Shown: positions 1 to 9,867, numbered from the stretch's first letter. The stretch is 64,000 bases of DNA from Mariprofundus sp. (GCA_021772775.1 JAJFLH010000004.1:62001-126000); one strand, 5' to 3'. Notes: generated from the sequence alone by a model not told the origin. Made by a program: numbers and translations.

Positions 1-1
1 A

Positions 2-538
2 GGTAAGGGTACTGGTCTGGGGCTTTCGATGATTTATGGGGCTATACAAACTCATAAGGGTATCATTGATGTGGATTCGGAAGTGGGTAAAGGCACCCGA
101 ATGGATATTTATATTCCTCTTTCACTTGCTGAGACTGTAGATATTCAAGCGCAGGATTTACTGGTTGTTCAGGGCAATGGGGAGAGCATTCTTCTTGTTG
201 ATGATGAAGCAGAACTGCGTGAAATCGGCAAGGAAGTACTGGAATCCTTAGGTTATAGCGTTCTTGTGGCCAGCAATGGCTCTGAAGCCATCGCAACATA
301 TCTTAGCAATGAGAGTGTTCGATTGATTCTTATGGATGTTGTGATGCCTGAAATGGGTGGTGTTGAGGCTGCCTTGGCGATTAAATCATTCGATAGTGAT
401 GCAAAGATCATCTTCTGCACCGGTTATGATAAAGAAGATGTGCTCAATGAGATTGATAAAAGTCATGCTTTGGCAATTACGAAACCATACGATATTAACG
501 AGCTAAGCCGCACAATAAGAGAAGTCTTGCTTCATTAA
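2..538 (+). CDS. Hybrid sensor histidine kinase, C-terminal part (cut by window start)
   Basis: The reading frame is open from base 2, so only the C-terminus of a longer kinase is present. The first residues, GKGTGLGLS, are the ATP-lid glycine box of a HATPase_c domain. From about residue 60 a receiver domain follows, with the acidic pair in LLVDDE, the phospho-acceptor Asp in ILMDVVMP, a Thr in FCTGY and the Lys in ITKPY, so it looks competent for phosphorylation. Architecture and wording closely match the C-terminus of the next gene (ending at 3773), so the two are tandem paralogues. Signal and partner are unknown. There is no output domain; the phosphate would have to pass to another protein. 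Confidence 0.9.
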   Translation, partial: GKGTGLGLSMIYGAIQTHKGIIDVDSEVGKGTRMDIYIPLSLAETVDIQAQDLLVVQGNGESILLVDDEAELREIGKEVLESLGYSVLVASNGSEAIATYLSNESVRLILMDVVMPEMGGVEAALAIKSFDSDAKIIFCTGYDKEDVLNEIDKSHALAITKPYDINELSRTIREVLLH

Positions 539-761
539 TTTTCTGTGATCGCTTATTTTTAGATTGGGATACAGTTTTCTGACGAAGGAACGTTCGATGA
601 GTAAGTTTTAGATAGTTTATTGTTGAGTCTGTAAGGCTGATTCCAATCCTGTGTAGAGCCAGTTCTCTATATATGGCTTACTACTTGCTAGTCCAATATA
701 ATGAAGACCCGTTATTTCAGTGCCCCTTTCGCTCTCCAATATTGATGATGGAGGCTGTTGT

Positions 762-3700
762 GTGGGCGTAAAAAAGAGCAATCTGGTATCCATTAAAAGC
801 AGGGTAATAGTTATTGTGTCTGCTCTGGTTGCGATTATTTCTGTGCTTGCAGGTGGTATCATCTACCAAAAATGGAATGAACTCTCGGCTAACAGGAAAT
901 CTCAAGATGCCTTTGAAATCATTCGCGAGATGCATAATCTGGTCTACGAGCTGCAGAAGGAGCGTGGTCTTAGTGCTGGGCGTCTTGGTAGCAAGGGGAA
1001 AAAACTACAATCAGAGGTGGCGGCTCAACGTCAGCATACTGATCTGCAAGTGAAAACAGTTGCCGGTCTATTTATTCAGTTTAGGCAAAAATGGGAGAAC
1101 AGATCACTGTTAATAAATTTGCAAAAGGTCGATGGTGGGATTAAAGGAATAGCACTGTTACGGCATCGTGTTGATGACAACGATTCTGCTTTTCATCTGT
1201 TTGATAGCTATTCAGCTCTGATGTCTCTGCTTATCAATAATGGTAGGGAAATAGGTGCAGCAACAATAGCTGCCGAATTAATCAACGAATTTAATTCATA
1301 TCTCCATCTTATATGGTTATTGGAACGCTCTGGACAGGAGCGTGGGGCAGTCAACGGCATTCTTGGGCAAGGCTCATTTAATGTTCCAGTTCTACTCAAG
1401 GTAAATGGTTATATTTCCCAGCAGGAAAAACTGCTGAATGATTTTAATAATTCCGCACAAACGGCACATATCACCATGCTCAATGAGAGTTTAAATAATC
1501 CGATTTCAATGCATGTACTGTATTTGCGTCGTGTGGTTATTCAGCAGGCAGAGTTGAATGATCTGCTAAATAAACTGCACTCCTTTATCGGTTACGGAGG
1601 CCTGATTCACTCCTTTAAGAATTATGTCATCAGAGGGGATGCGCTTTATGAGCAGAGGTTCCATATCATGCTGGAACAATTCAAACAGCTTGCACATGAA
1701 ATAGAGCGGTTGTCCGGATTAGGAGAAGAGTCACATGCCAGTCTGTTAATGATTGAGGAGACTATGGAGCGCTATCACGGTTATATTGATACGGTCCAGG
1801 AGATGCGCAGCCAAGGGAAGGGGGTTGTCGATATTGACAGAGTTGTGAAGGTGGATGATGGACCTGCATTTGCAGCTATCGAATTTCTACGGCAAAACAT
1901 CACCCAAATTAATCAGGATGATTGGTGGCAGAGTGCGACCAAGCGTATGGATAAGGTTAACGAAGTCGTTGCGGTGGTAGAGCAAAATTTGAGTGCAGAC
2001 ATCCAGGGTAGGCTGGATTCTGCTTATTATGCGATGCTCTATTATCTGTTGTTGGGCTCAATGATTCTTATTATATCCGCGATCTTCGCCTACTACCTGA
2101 TTAACCGGGTCGTTGGTTCCCTCACGGGCATAGCCAACCAGCTTAAAAATGCTGCTGAACAGGGGAATTACAATCTACTATTGAGCCAGCCTAGAGGTGA
2201 TGAGATTGGAGCGCTGGCCGATGCTTTTAATAAGCTGATCAGAGAGAGACATACCTCTGAAGAGTTGTTACGGAAGCTTTCTAGTTCAGTCGAACAGAGC
2301 AGTGAATCGATGTTGATTGTTAACAGTGACAATGTTATAGAATATGCCAACCCGGCAACACTGCAGCAGACTGGTTTTGAACCTCGTGAAGTACTTGGCC
2401 AAAGCATTAACCTTTTTAAATATGATAAGGGGATAGCGATCAATATCGCTCGCCGAGTGATGAAGGGAAAAAGTTGGCGGGGAAGGGCGCAAATTCACCG
2501 TAAGAATGAGGGGTTGAGGCCTGTGATGCTGGCAATTTCACCGATTGCCGATGATGGAGGTCAAATCACTCATCTGATTATTGCACAGCAGGACGTCTCG
2601 GAGCTAGAGCAATTAGAGACGCAACTACAGCAAGCTCAGAAGATGGAGGCTATCGGTACACTGGTAGGTGGTATTGCACACGATTTTAATAATATTTTGG
2701 CCGGTATGACCGGAAAACTATATTTGGCACGAAAAAGATTGAAATCGGCTCCTGAGGGTGTGCTGGAGAAGCTTGCCGATGTTGAAGATTTAGGTTTTAA
2801 AGCAGCCGGAATGATTCAGCAACTGCTGGCCTTTGCCCGCCGTGATACAGTGCAGGTGGAGAATCTGGACCTGTCCAGAACAATTCAAGAAGCATTCAAA
2901 CTGAACAGAGCGGCGATACCTGAAAATATTAAGATTGATAGTGACTTTTGTAATCAGCCTCTTCCCATACAGGCCGATTCGATTCAATTGCATCAAGCGC
3001 TGATGAATCTGTTAAATAATGCAGCCCACGCGGTGAAAGAGAGTGTAAATCCACATATTTCTGTTTTGGTAGATCCATTTCAAGCCGATGATCTATTTAT
3101 CGAGAAGCATCCGGGGCTGACTAGTCGAATGCTGGCCCGATTGTCAGTCGAAGATAATGGATATGGGATGCCGGAAGAGGTCGTTAAACATGTCTTCGAG
3201 CCCTTTTATACCACCAAAGAGGTGGGAAAAGGTACGGGGCTCGGGCTTTCCATGGTTTATGGAGCTGTAAAACGACATGACGGATGCATTACTGTTGAAA
3301 GTCATCCGGACGAAGGATGCCGGATAGAACTCTATTTTCCACTCATTGCCGAGCCTGAAACGGAATCAGAAGGCATCAAAGAAGCTACGCTTTGTCATGG
3401 TGATGGTGAAACTGTGCTGATAGCAGATGACAATACAGTGGTACTCGATACACACGCGACGGTACTCGAAGATCTGGGGTATAAGGTCATCCGTGCAAGC
3501 AATGGTCTGGAGGCTGTTGGCTGCTTTAAGAAGTATGCAGAGAGAGTCTCGCTGGTGATGCTTGATGTGGTCATGCCAAATAAGGGGGGTGTGGAAGCTG
3601 CAAGAGAAATATTAGAGATCAGCCCTAACATGCCAATTGTTTTTATCACCGGATACGACAAGGAGCAGACGTTGATTGGTGAAGCGGAGCGGGAGCAAAG

Positions 3701-3773
3701 CATTATTATAGCCAAGCCGGTTGATATTGAATCGTTAAGTTTGGTTTTGCACCAACAGATCCACAACGGCTAA
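762..3773 (+). CDS. Hybrid sensor histidine kinase with nitrate-sensor-like (NIT), HAMP, PAS and receiver domains
   Basis: About 1003 residues. The GTG at 762 is chosen because GGAGG at 750-754 lies 7 nt before it; the in-frame GTG at 720 has no ribosome site. Order: a membrane segment near residues 12-35; a periplasmic helical region with the QKERGLSAGRLGSKG motif typical of NIT (nitrate/nitrite-sensing-like) domains; a second membrane segment near 430-455; HAMP; PAS; HisKA with the phospho-His in IAHDFNN; HATPase_c (NLLNNAAHAV, VEDNGYGMP, GKGTGLGLS); and a receiver with Asp in VMLDVVMP and Lys in IAKPVD. It is an inner-membrane sensor that should relay phosphate within itself. Nitrate as ligand is only a family hint. 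No DNA-binding partner gene is adjacent. Confidence 0.9.
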   Translation: MGVKKSNLVSIKSRVIVIVSALVAIISVLAGGIIYQKWNELSANRKSQDAFEIIREMHNLVYELQKERGLSAGRLGSKGKKLQSEVAAQRQHTDLQVKTVAGLFIQFRQKWENRSLLINLQKVDGGIKGIALLRHRVDDNDSAFHLFDSYSALMSLLINNGREIGAATIAAELINEFNSYLHLIWLLERSGQERGAVNGILGQGSFNVPVLLKVNGYISQQEKLLNDFNNSAQTAHITMLNESLNNPISMHVLYLRRVVIQQAELNDLLNKLHSFIGYGGLIHSFKNYVIRGDALYEQRFHIMLEQFKQLAHEIERLSGLGEESHASLLMIEETMERYHGYIDTVQEMRSQGKGVVDIDRVVKVDDGPAFAAIEFLRQNITQINQDDWWQSATKRMDKVNEVVAVVEQNLSADIQGRLDSAYYAMLYYLLLGSMILIISAIFAYYLINRVVGSLTGIANQLKNAAEQGNYNLLLSQPRGDEIGALADAFNKLIRERHTSEELLRKLSSSVEQSSESMLIVNSDNVIEYANPATLQQTGFEPREVLGQSINLFKYDKGIAINIARRVMKGKSWRGRAQIHRKNEGLRPVMLAISPIADDGGQITHLIIAQQDVSELEQLETQLQQAQKMEAIGTLVGGIAHDFNNILAGMTGKLYLARKRLKSAPEGVLEKLADVEDLGFKAAGMIQQLLAFARRDTVQVENLDLSRTIQEAFKLNRAAIPENIKIDSDFCNQPLPIQADSIQLHQALMNLLNNAAHAVKESVNPHISVLVDPFQADDLFIEKHPGLTSRMLARLSVEDNGYGMPEEVVKHVFEPFYTTKEVGKGTGLGLSMVYGAVKRHDGCITVESHPDEGCRIELYFPLIAEPETESEGIKEATLCHGDGETVLIADDNTVVLDTHATVLEDLGYKVIRASNGLEAVGCFKKYAERVSLVMLDVVMPNKGGVEAAREILEISPNMPIVFITGYDKEQTLIGEAEREQSIIIAKPVDIESLSLVLHQQIHNG

Positions 3774-3827
3774 GCTGCAGTATTTGTGAATGATGCAGGC
3801 TAAGTCTAACTCAAGTAAGTTTTATCG

Positions 3828-5381
3828 TTAACTCTTCAGATTAAGGTCGATATGTAGCTTTCGTTCAAAGGCATGTTCGATGTAATGGGCAGTTTGTAGG
3901 GTAGCCCAGCGCTCCAACATTAAATCACCATCACCCTCGAGATGCAGGGTGATGTCGTTCTCATCTATTTCAGCATCAACATCATGAACACGGTTACGGC
4001 GCTCTTTATTTAAAGCGATTCCCAAACGTAAAAGCGCACTCAGCTGCCAGACTTTCTGCTGATCTTCTTCGCTCAGGCTGGCAAAGGCTTCATTGTCAGG
4101 CGATGGCTCTGATTTACGCTGATATCGAACGACTTGTGAGAGCACTCGTTTTTCATTCTTGCTTAGCCCGAGCAGTGGCGATACGGAGATTAAATAGGCA
4201 CTGTGCCGATGGTAACCTCCGACGCGGACATAAAGGCCGATTTCATGCACCAGTGAAGCGATTTCAAGCAGCAGGCGATCACGATGCGGTAACTGGTGCA
4301 ACTCGAGGGTCTGCTCAAAGAGTTCAAGTGATAATCGGGCGACCTCTTTGCCAAATTTATGAGAGACGTGATACTTCTTTTTCAGACTACGGGCCCAGGC
4401 CAGCAGATTGCGACGCTGTGATGTGAAGGTGCGTTGCTCACTATCCATCATATCGAGCACGACACCATCAAGCAGACTGGCTTCCGGCATAAGCATCTGA
4501 TTGGCATTAGCCAATTCCATAATATCATGAAAGACCATGGCTGCAGGTAGGATGACATCAGCGCGGTCAGGACGTAAACCCAGATCACGAACCCTCTCTT
4601 CCAGGCTGAGTTTAGCCAGCATTTTGATCAGTTGTTTAAGTTCATTGCGACTGATGGTATCGGCTGATTTAGTGCTTAGAGTTCGGTGTGCCAATTCGCC
4701 AATGGCGCTGGCGTTGCCGCCGGTTGCTATACAGATGTTGGCTTTTCGTCTGCCGAGCTGCTCCCTTAGCTTTTTACGTGTGCCATCGAGATATTCGCGC
4801 AGCAGGGTGTTAAAGTCGCCCTCTTTTCCTAACATCTCGAGCAAGCGTACAGTGCCAATTTTAAAGCTTTGAGCAGAAACTATTTCGCCATCATCACACA
4901 GGGTAACTTCAACGCTGCCTCCTCCCATATCAATCAATAGAGTGAATTGGTCGGATAGATCAACGCGGCGGGAAATAGAATAGTGCACCAGACGTGCTTC
5001 TTCTTCGCCGCTGATGAGCTCTAATGAGATGCCTGTTTCATCAAGGATGCGTTGGCGAAGCTCTGCACCATTTTTTGAATCACGCATGGCACTGGTGGCT
5101 GTTGCCCGAATCTGGCCAACATGATGCTGATCGAGAATACGGCGGAACTGTTGAAAAGCCTCCACCGCATCATCCATGGTGGCCTGGCTTAATATGCCAG
5201 TGGTAAAGGCATCATGGCCTAAGCGAACCGGTTCACGGTAACGCACAATCAGTTGGGGCATGCCATTGGCATCACGGGTGGCGATGCCCAGGCGCATGGC
5301 ATTGGAGCCGACATCTATAGCGCCAATCAGTGCACCGCTCTCGAACGAACTATCATCTGAAACCAGCTTGGTCATTTCCAT
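3828..5381 (-). CDS. ppx: Ppx/GppA exopolyphosphatase
   Basis: 517 residues, normal for this family. The N-terminal two thirds is the ASKHA phosphatase fold: phosphate loop GAIDVGSNAMRLGIA near residue 20, LLIDMGGGSVEV near 150, and IATGGNASAIGELA near 220. The C-terminal part from about 330 is an HD-type helical domain (VHEIGLYVRVGG, HRHSAYL). The family removes terminal phosphate from polyphosphate, and in some members from pppGpp. It is convergent with the upstream kinase and divergent from the ppk2 genes, which make or use polyphosphate, so a polyphosphate role is preferred over a GppA role. The start could also be the Met two codons downstream; no strong ribosome site separates them. Confidence 0.93.
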   Translation of the reverse strand: MEMTKLVSDDSSFESGALIGAIDVGSNAMRLGIATRDANGMPQLIVRYREPVRLGHDAFTTGILSQATMDDAVEAFQQFRRILDQHHVGQIRATATSAMRDSKNGAELRQRILDETGISLELISGEEEARLVHYSISRRVDLSDQFTLLIDMGGGSVEVTLCDDGEIVSAQSFKIGTVRLLEMLGKEGDFNTLLREYLDGTRKKLREQLGRRKANICIATGGNASAIGELAHRTLSTKSADTISRNELKQLIKMLAKLSLEERVRDLGLRPDRADVILPAAMVFHDIMELANANQMLMPEASLLDGVVLDMMDSEQRTFTSQRRNLLAWARSLKKKYHVSHKFGKEVARLSLELFEQTLELHQLPHRDRLLLEIASLVHEIGLYVRVGGYHRHSAYLISVSPLLGLSKNEKRVLSQVVRYQRKSEPSPDNEAFASLSEEDQQKVWQLSALLRLGIALNKERRNRVHDVDAEIDENDITLHLEGDGDLMLERWATLQTAHYIEHAFERKLHIDLNLKS

Positions 5382-5514
5382 GTGCTTATCATGCCCTGTG
5401 ACTGAAATAGCGCCAATATTTTTTTTGGGATGATAGATCGCATCAACACATTCCGTGATTGAATAATGGATAAGATAGAGGCTTAAGATATCACTATTTT
5501 TATTTTAGTTGAGC

Positions 5515-5527
5515 TTGTGTATAATGT
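5515..5527 (+). promoter_or_regulatory. Probable -10 region of the first ppk2 gene
   Basis: A perfect TATAAT at 5520-5525 sits in the 13-nt string TTGTGTATAATGT about 50 nt before the start codon. The identical 13 nt recur before the second ppk2 gene (6628-6640), which suggests a shared promoter type. No clear -35 box and no Pho box were seen. Confidence 0.5.
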
Positions 5528-5577
5528 TTTTTCCTCTTTATTTTGAGGTTCATATTTGTGAAAAGGGAGTGTAAATC

Positions 5578-6492
5578 ATGACTACAACGGCAATCAATGA
5601 AGTAATCCAGTTGAATAATGGATCGCAGGAGGTGCCGAGTACGAATGAACGGTGTTTCGATGAGCTGGCAGCAAAACATGATCTGAATGATGAAAAAATT
5701 AAAAAAATATTGACCAAATATCAGCAGGAGCAGGAATTAAAACCTTTCCAAGCTGAGTTGATCAACCTTCAGAAACATCTTGAAGAGACAGGAAAGCGTA
5801 TGATTATCCTGTTTGAAGGCAGAGATGCGGCAGGTAAAGGCGGCACCATTCGACGTGTAAGCCGTTATATGAATGAGAAACATTATCGTATTATTGCGCT
5901 TGGTAAACCGACTGAAGAACAACGCAGTCAGTGGTTTTTCCAAAAATATGTTTCTCAGTTCCCACATGGTGGTGAAATCGCCATGTTTGATCGCAGCTGG
6001 TATAATCGCGCTATGGTTGAGCCGGTGTTCGGCTTCTGCTCTGATGCTGAGTATAAAAACTTTATGAAGGGTGTGGTTGGTTTTGAAAAGGATCTGGTAC
6101 GTCAGGGTACGATTTTGGTGAAGATCTATTTCAGTGTGACCAAGGGTGTTCAACAGAAACGTTTTGATCGCCGTAAAGATGATCCTCTGCGCCAGTGGAA
6201 GCTCTCCGAAGTGGATGTGATGGCTCAGGAGCGTTGGGAAGATTTTGATAAGGTGAAATATGAGATGCTCAGGCGTACACATACAGCTTCTGCACCGTGG
6301 ACAGTGATCCGCTCCACCAATAAACATCTGGCCCGCTTGAATGCAATCAAGTCTATCCTTAATGCTGTGAATTATGAGAAAACTAATCAAGATCTCGATT
6401 ATGTGCCGGATGATAATGTGGTGATTTCAGGAGCTCGTGAAATTGAACTGATGCAACGTGATCGTTTGCGCAAAGGGCAAAAACAACTCTAA
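5578..6492 (+). CDS. ppk2: Polyphosphate kinase 2 (PPK2), first copy
   Basis: 304 residues, a single PPK2 domain. PPK2 enzymes move phosphate between polyphosphate and nucleoside mono- or diphosphates in the cytoplasm. Visible are the Walker A loop GRDAAGKGGT near residue 80, Walker B FDRSWYNRA near 140, the lid stretch FDRRKDDPLRQWKLSEVD near 200, and the PWTVIRSTNK segment near 240. The start is backed by AAAGGGAG just upstream. A second copy follows in tandem, and exopolyphosphatase is divergent upstream, forming a polyphosphate cluster. Whether the enzyme prefers ADP, GDP or AMP cannot be read from the sequence; the one-domain layout fits class I (NDP kinases). Confidence 0.94.
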   Translation: MTTTAINEVIQLNNGSQEVPSTNERCFDELAAKHDLNDEKIKKILTKYQQEQELKPFQAELINLQKHLEETGKRMIILFEGRDAAGKGGTIRRVSRYMNEKHYRIIALGKPTEEQRSQWFFQKYVSQFPHGGEIAMFDRSWYNRAMVEPVFGFCSDAEYKNFMKGVVGFEKDLVRQGTILVKIYFSVTKGVQQKRFDRRKDDPLRQWKLSEVDVMAQERWEDFDKVKYEMLRRTHTASAPWTVIRSTNKHLARLNAIKSILNAVNYEKTNQDLDYVPDDNVVISGAREIELMQRDRLRKGQKQL

Positions 6493-6513
6493 ATGCAGTT
6501 GTAAATAGTTATT

Positions 6514-6543
6514 GGAGGGGGGCGATTATCGCCTCCCTTTTTT
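6514..6543 (+). terminator. Rho-independent terminator after ppk2 copy 1
   Basis: GGCGA-TTA-TCGCC core, extended by further G-C and G-T pairs to a stem of about 9 bp, then a run of T. It separates the two ppk2 genes into two transcripts. Confidence 0.85.
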
Positions 6544-6627
6544 ATTGTGTGGGCCTGAAAATATTTATGCCTGTGTTTTGCCAAAATCTGCAGCAAATAT
6601 AATAAACATATTTCAAAGAGGGTATTG

Positions 6628-6640
6628 TTGTGTATAATGT
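6628..6640 (+). promoter_or_regulatory. Probable -10 region of the second ppk2 gene
   Basis: The same 13-nt string TTGTGTATAATGT as before the first copy, with TATAAT at 6633-6638, about 55 nt before the start codon. Confidence 0.5.
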
Positions 6641-6692
6641 CAAATCTCGCTGGTGTCAGAGGCGATGAGAGAAATAAAGGAGCGGAAAGCAA

Positions 6693-7604
6693 ATGAATCG
6701 GTTGGCAAGCCTAGAGGTTACCCAAGATGAGGGGCCGGAGGTCATGCCGCAAGAAAACCTGGCTAGCTATGAGAAAATCATAGAAAAGCATGGACTAAGC
6801 GACAGCAAAGTAGAAAGCATCATCACCAAATATTTGCAGGAGAAAGAGCTCAAACCTTATCACGCTGAGCTGATTAAACTGCAGCAACATCTCGATAACA
6901 CAAAGCAGCGCATGATTATCCTTTTTGAAGGGCGTGATGCGGCAGCCAAGGGTGGCACCATTCGTCGTGTGACCCGTTATATGAATGAAAAACATTACCG
7001 TACTATAGCTTTGGGGAAACCTACAGAAGAGCAGTGCACTCAATGGTTCTTCCAGAAGTATATCTCCCAGTTTCCATGTGGTGGAGAAGTCGTTCTGTTT
7101 GACCGCAGCTGGTACAACCGAGCCATGGTTGAGCCGGTATTCGGCTTCTGCACACCTGAAGAGTATAAACAATTTATGCGGGGCGTAGTTGGTTTTGAGA
7201 AAGATATCACACGCCAGGGCACGATCCTTGTGAAACTCTATTTTAGTGTGAGTAAAGACGCCCAGAAAGCCCGTTTTGATCGCCGTACAACTGATCCTCT
7301 CAGGCAGTGGAAACTCTCTGAGGTGGATATGCAGGCGCAAGAGCGCTGGGATGATTTTACCAAGATGAAATATGAGATGCTCAAACGTACACATTCAAGT
7401 TCTTCCCCTTGGACTGTTATTCGTTCGATTGATAAACACAAAGCGCATTTGAATGTGTTTAAAGTGATCCTTAATGCAGTCGATTATGAAGGGCACAGTG
7501 AAAAGCTGGACTTTGTACCTGATGATAAAGTTGTGATTTCCGGAGCACGGGAGATTGAGATTATGAACAAACAGAGATTAAGGCGTGGTAAATTTATTGG
7601 TTAA
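6693..7604 (+). CDS. ppk2: Polyphosphate kinase 2 (PPK2), second copy, altered Walker A loop
   Basis: 303 residues, closely similar to the first copy along its whole length: Walker B FDRSWYNRA, lid FDRRTTDPLRQWKLSEVD, tail VPDDKVVISGAREIEIM. The Walker A loop reads GRDAAAKGGT, where the first copy has GRDAAGKGGT, so the glycine before the Lys is Ala. The N-terminal 30 residues differ most between the copies. The start is supported by AGGAG about 10 nt upstream. It has its own promoter-like box and leader, so it can be expressed apart from copy 1. It may differ in substrate or direction; this is inference only. Confidence 0.93.
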   Translation: MNRLASLEVTQDEGPEVMPQENLASYEKIIEKHGLSDSKVESIITKYLQEKELKPYHAELIKLQQHLDNTKQRMIILFEGRDAAAKGGTIRRVTRYMNEKHYRTIALGKPTEEQCTQWFFQKYISQFPCGGEVVLFDRSWYNRAMVEPVFGFCTPEEYKQFMRGVVGFEKDITRQGTILVKLYFSVSKDAQKARFDRRTTDPLRQWKLSEVDMQAQERWDDFTKMKYEMLKRTHSSSSPWTVIRSIDKHKAHLNVFKVILNAVDYEGHSEKLDFVPDDKVVISGAREIEIMNKQRLRRGKFIG

Positions 7605-7744
7605 CAAGATGTAAATCTGCATCAAATATTAGTTACAGTTCCTGAGTGATCGGGATACCTGTTCGGTCTGAATCATAGCCGAGCATTATGCCTGCAGGCT
7701 GCGGGGCGGCTTGTTATTACTTAGTTCGATGAACAGGAGAATTG

Positions 7745-7774
7745 ATGAGATACAAAAAGGAATTGAATAAATGA
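7745..7774 (+). CDS. Possible 9-codon leader peptide overlapping the Na/Pi transporter start
   Basis: ATG at 7745 follows CAGGAG with good spacing, reads MRYKKELNK and stops at TGA 7772-7774, which overlaps the transporter ATG at 7771 as ATGA. This is the arrangement used for translational coupling. It may equally be chance; nothing else supports expression. Confidence 0.25.
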   Translation: MRYKKELNK

Positions 7775-9867
7775 AAAATACGCTTCGCAGGGTATTACTA
7801 CCCACTATTTTTATTGTTCTGGCTTATGGCTTCTGGGTAAGTCCGGATTTCAAAGAGATAGCGGCCGGGGTGGCAATATTCTTGTTTGGTATGCTGGCCC
7901 TGGAAGAGGGCTTCAGAGCCTTTACCGGTGGTGTGCTTGAGAAAATTTTGAGAAAAAGTACCAATAAGATGTGGAAAAGCTTGAGCTTCGGTTTCGCTGC
8001 TGCAACGGTGATGCAGTCGAGTTCACTGGTTTCTGTTATTACGATCTCTTTTTTGAGCGTGGGCATGATTGGTCTGGTTGAGGGGCTTGGTATTGTGTTT
8101 GGTGCTAATGTTGGGACCACGACAGGTGCTTGGTTGATTGCCGGTTTTGGTTTGAAAGTAAAAATTTCAGCATACGCCATGCCGATGTTGGTGTTTGGTA
8201 TTCTGCTTATTTTCCAGAAATCCAAGTCGCTGAAAGGTATCGGATATATTCTGGCAGGATTGGGTTTTCTCTTTCTTGGTATTCACCATATGAAAGAAGG
8301 TTTTGAGGCTTTCCAGCACAGTATTGATTTGACCGCATATGCCATGGAAGGGCTCGCGGGAGTGCTGGTATTTACGCTGATTGGTATAATTGCCACCATT
8401 ATTATGCAATCGAGCCATGCAACACTGGTGCTTATTATCACGGCTCTCTCTGTGAATCAGTTAACCTATGAAAATGCACTGGCTTTGGCGATTGGTGCGA
8501 ATGTGGGTACTACCATTACGGCAATCCTTGGTGCGCTATCATCGAATATTGAAGGAAAGCGACTGGCTTTGGCGGATGTCCTGTTCAAGGTGGCTGCGGG
8601 TGTTATTTTTATTCTATTTATGGAGCCGATGATAGGTGTGGTGGACTGGGTCGCTTCAGTGATTGGGCTGGCTGAAGATGATTATACCTTGAAGCTTGCT
8701 GTGTTCCATACGATTTTTAATGTGGCAGGTGTTATTCTTATGGTGCCGTTGATCGGTCTGTTGGTGAAGTTTGTCACGTCGACATTTCAAGGCGAGCCGG
8801 ACAGCTATGCGCAGCCAAAATATCTCAATGATTCAGCTCTGGAGTTCGGTGATACCGCACTTGAAGCACTGCGAAAGGAGACCGCTCGAATCTATGATAA
8901 AGCGACTGGCATCATCGCCAAAGGTTTGTCGTTAGAAAAAGCGGATATTCTTTCGGACACCAAGCTCAGACAGGTGATCAAAGCACATGATAAGGCTGTT
9001 GAATACGATATCGATGATCTCTATGAACATGAGATTAAAAGCCTCTGTAGTGCCGTTCTAGATTTTACCCATCATCTTTCTGGTGATCTGCTCATTGCAA
9101 GACAAGTCAATCGAATTCGTTTGGCCAATCAATCTATTCTGATCGCGATGAAGGATGTTAAACATCTGCAGAAAAACATGTTGCAGTATATCGATTCGGA
9201 TAATCAGGCCATTGCAAATGAGTATAATTATCTGCGTCAGCGTATTGCTAAGGTACTACGTCGACTGGAGAAGATAAGAAACCAGAGTGAGCCCAGTATG
9301 TCGATTTTATCTTTGGATGCATTGAAGTTGACGCTGGAAAAAAATATGGGGCTGTTGCATGAACGTATAAATAAGCTGATCAGTCAGGGCGATATTTCTG
9401 CTGAAATGGCCGTGTCACTGATGAACGATAGCAATTATACTTATAGCATTATTCATAATTTAATTCAGGTGAATCACAACTATATGAAAGCGGAAGAGGG
9501 GCAGGTTGAAACTGAGGCAGAGCACAAAATTGCTCTGAACAGGGAAGAAATTAGTTCTGTACTGCATAATTATCACAAGCTTGAGGATGAAGTGGGAGCG
9601 CAATCAGATTTGAACTTTGAAGAGCTGTTGAAGCAACTGAAATCGCACATGGACAGGGGCATCGAGGAGCTCCATCTGGAAACTGAGGGGCTGTCGAGTG
9701 TGCTGAAGAAACTGAAGCAGGAGGAGAATGAGATCAAAAAACAAATTGCGATTGAGGCAGGTGATGAGGAGCGCGAGCAGTTGCAGCAGGAGCTGAATAT
9801 TGTTCATTCACAACGCAAAAAAGGCAGGGCACTTCTATCACGCCTGCGTAAAAAAAGCGGTAGTTAA
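7771..9867 (+). CDS. Na/Pi cotransporter family protein with C-terminal PhoU-like helical region
   Basis: 698 residues. The N-terminal half (about 1-330) is a polytopic membrane domain with the two inverted halves of the Na/Pi-cotransporter family: MQSSSLVSV in the first and MQSSHATLVL in the second, each with a GANVGTT motif. The C-terminal half (about 345-698) is soluble, helical and charged, with PhoU-like stretches and a coiled coil near the end. The family couples sodium to phosphate uptake or export across the inner membrane. It lies between the ppk2 genes and the DUF47-pit pair, in keeping with phosphate handling. No Pho box was found in the 166 nt upstream. Confidence 0.9.
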   Translation: MKNTLRRVLLPTIFIVLAYGFWVSPDFKEIAAGVAIFLFGMLALEEGFRAFTGGVLEKILRKSTNKMWKSLSFGFAAATVMQSSSLVSVITISFLSVGMIGLVEGLGIVFGANVGTTTGAWLIAGFGLKVKISAYAMPMLVFGILLIFQKSKSLKGIGYILAGLGFLFLGIHHMKEGFEAFQHSIDLTAYAMEGLAGVLVFTLIGIIATIIMQSSHATLVLIITALSVNQLTYENALALAIGANVGTTITAILGALSSNIEGKRLALADVLFKVAAGVIFILFMEPMIGVVDWVASVIGLAEDDYTLKLAVFHTIFNVAGVILMVPLIGLLVKFVTSTFQGEPDSYAQPKYLNDSALEFGDTALEALRKETARIYDKATGIIAKGLSLEKADILSDTKLRQVIKAHDKAVEYDIDDLYEHEIKSLCSAVLDFTHHLSGDLLIARQVNRIRLANQSILIAMKDVKHLQKNMLQYIDSDNQAIANEYNYLRQRIAKVLRRLEKIRNQSEPSMSILSLDALKLTLEKNMGLLHERINKLISQGDISAEMAVSLMNDSNYTYSIIHNLIQVNHNYMKAEEGQVETEAEHKIALNREEISSVLHNYHKLEDEVGAQSDLNFEELLKQLKSHMDRGIEELHLETEGLSSVLKKLKQEENEIKKQIAIEAGDEEREQLQQELNIVHSQRKKGRALLSRLRKKSGS

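Noticed and set aside
5737-6390. Long open frame on the minus strand inside ppk2 copy 1 (and a matching one at 6795-7394 in copy 2)
   Set aside because: Both mirror the strongly supported PPK2 genes; their likeness to each other follows from the similarity of the two ppk2 genes. No ribosome site or domain.
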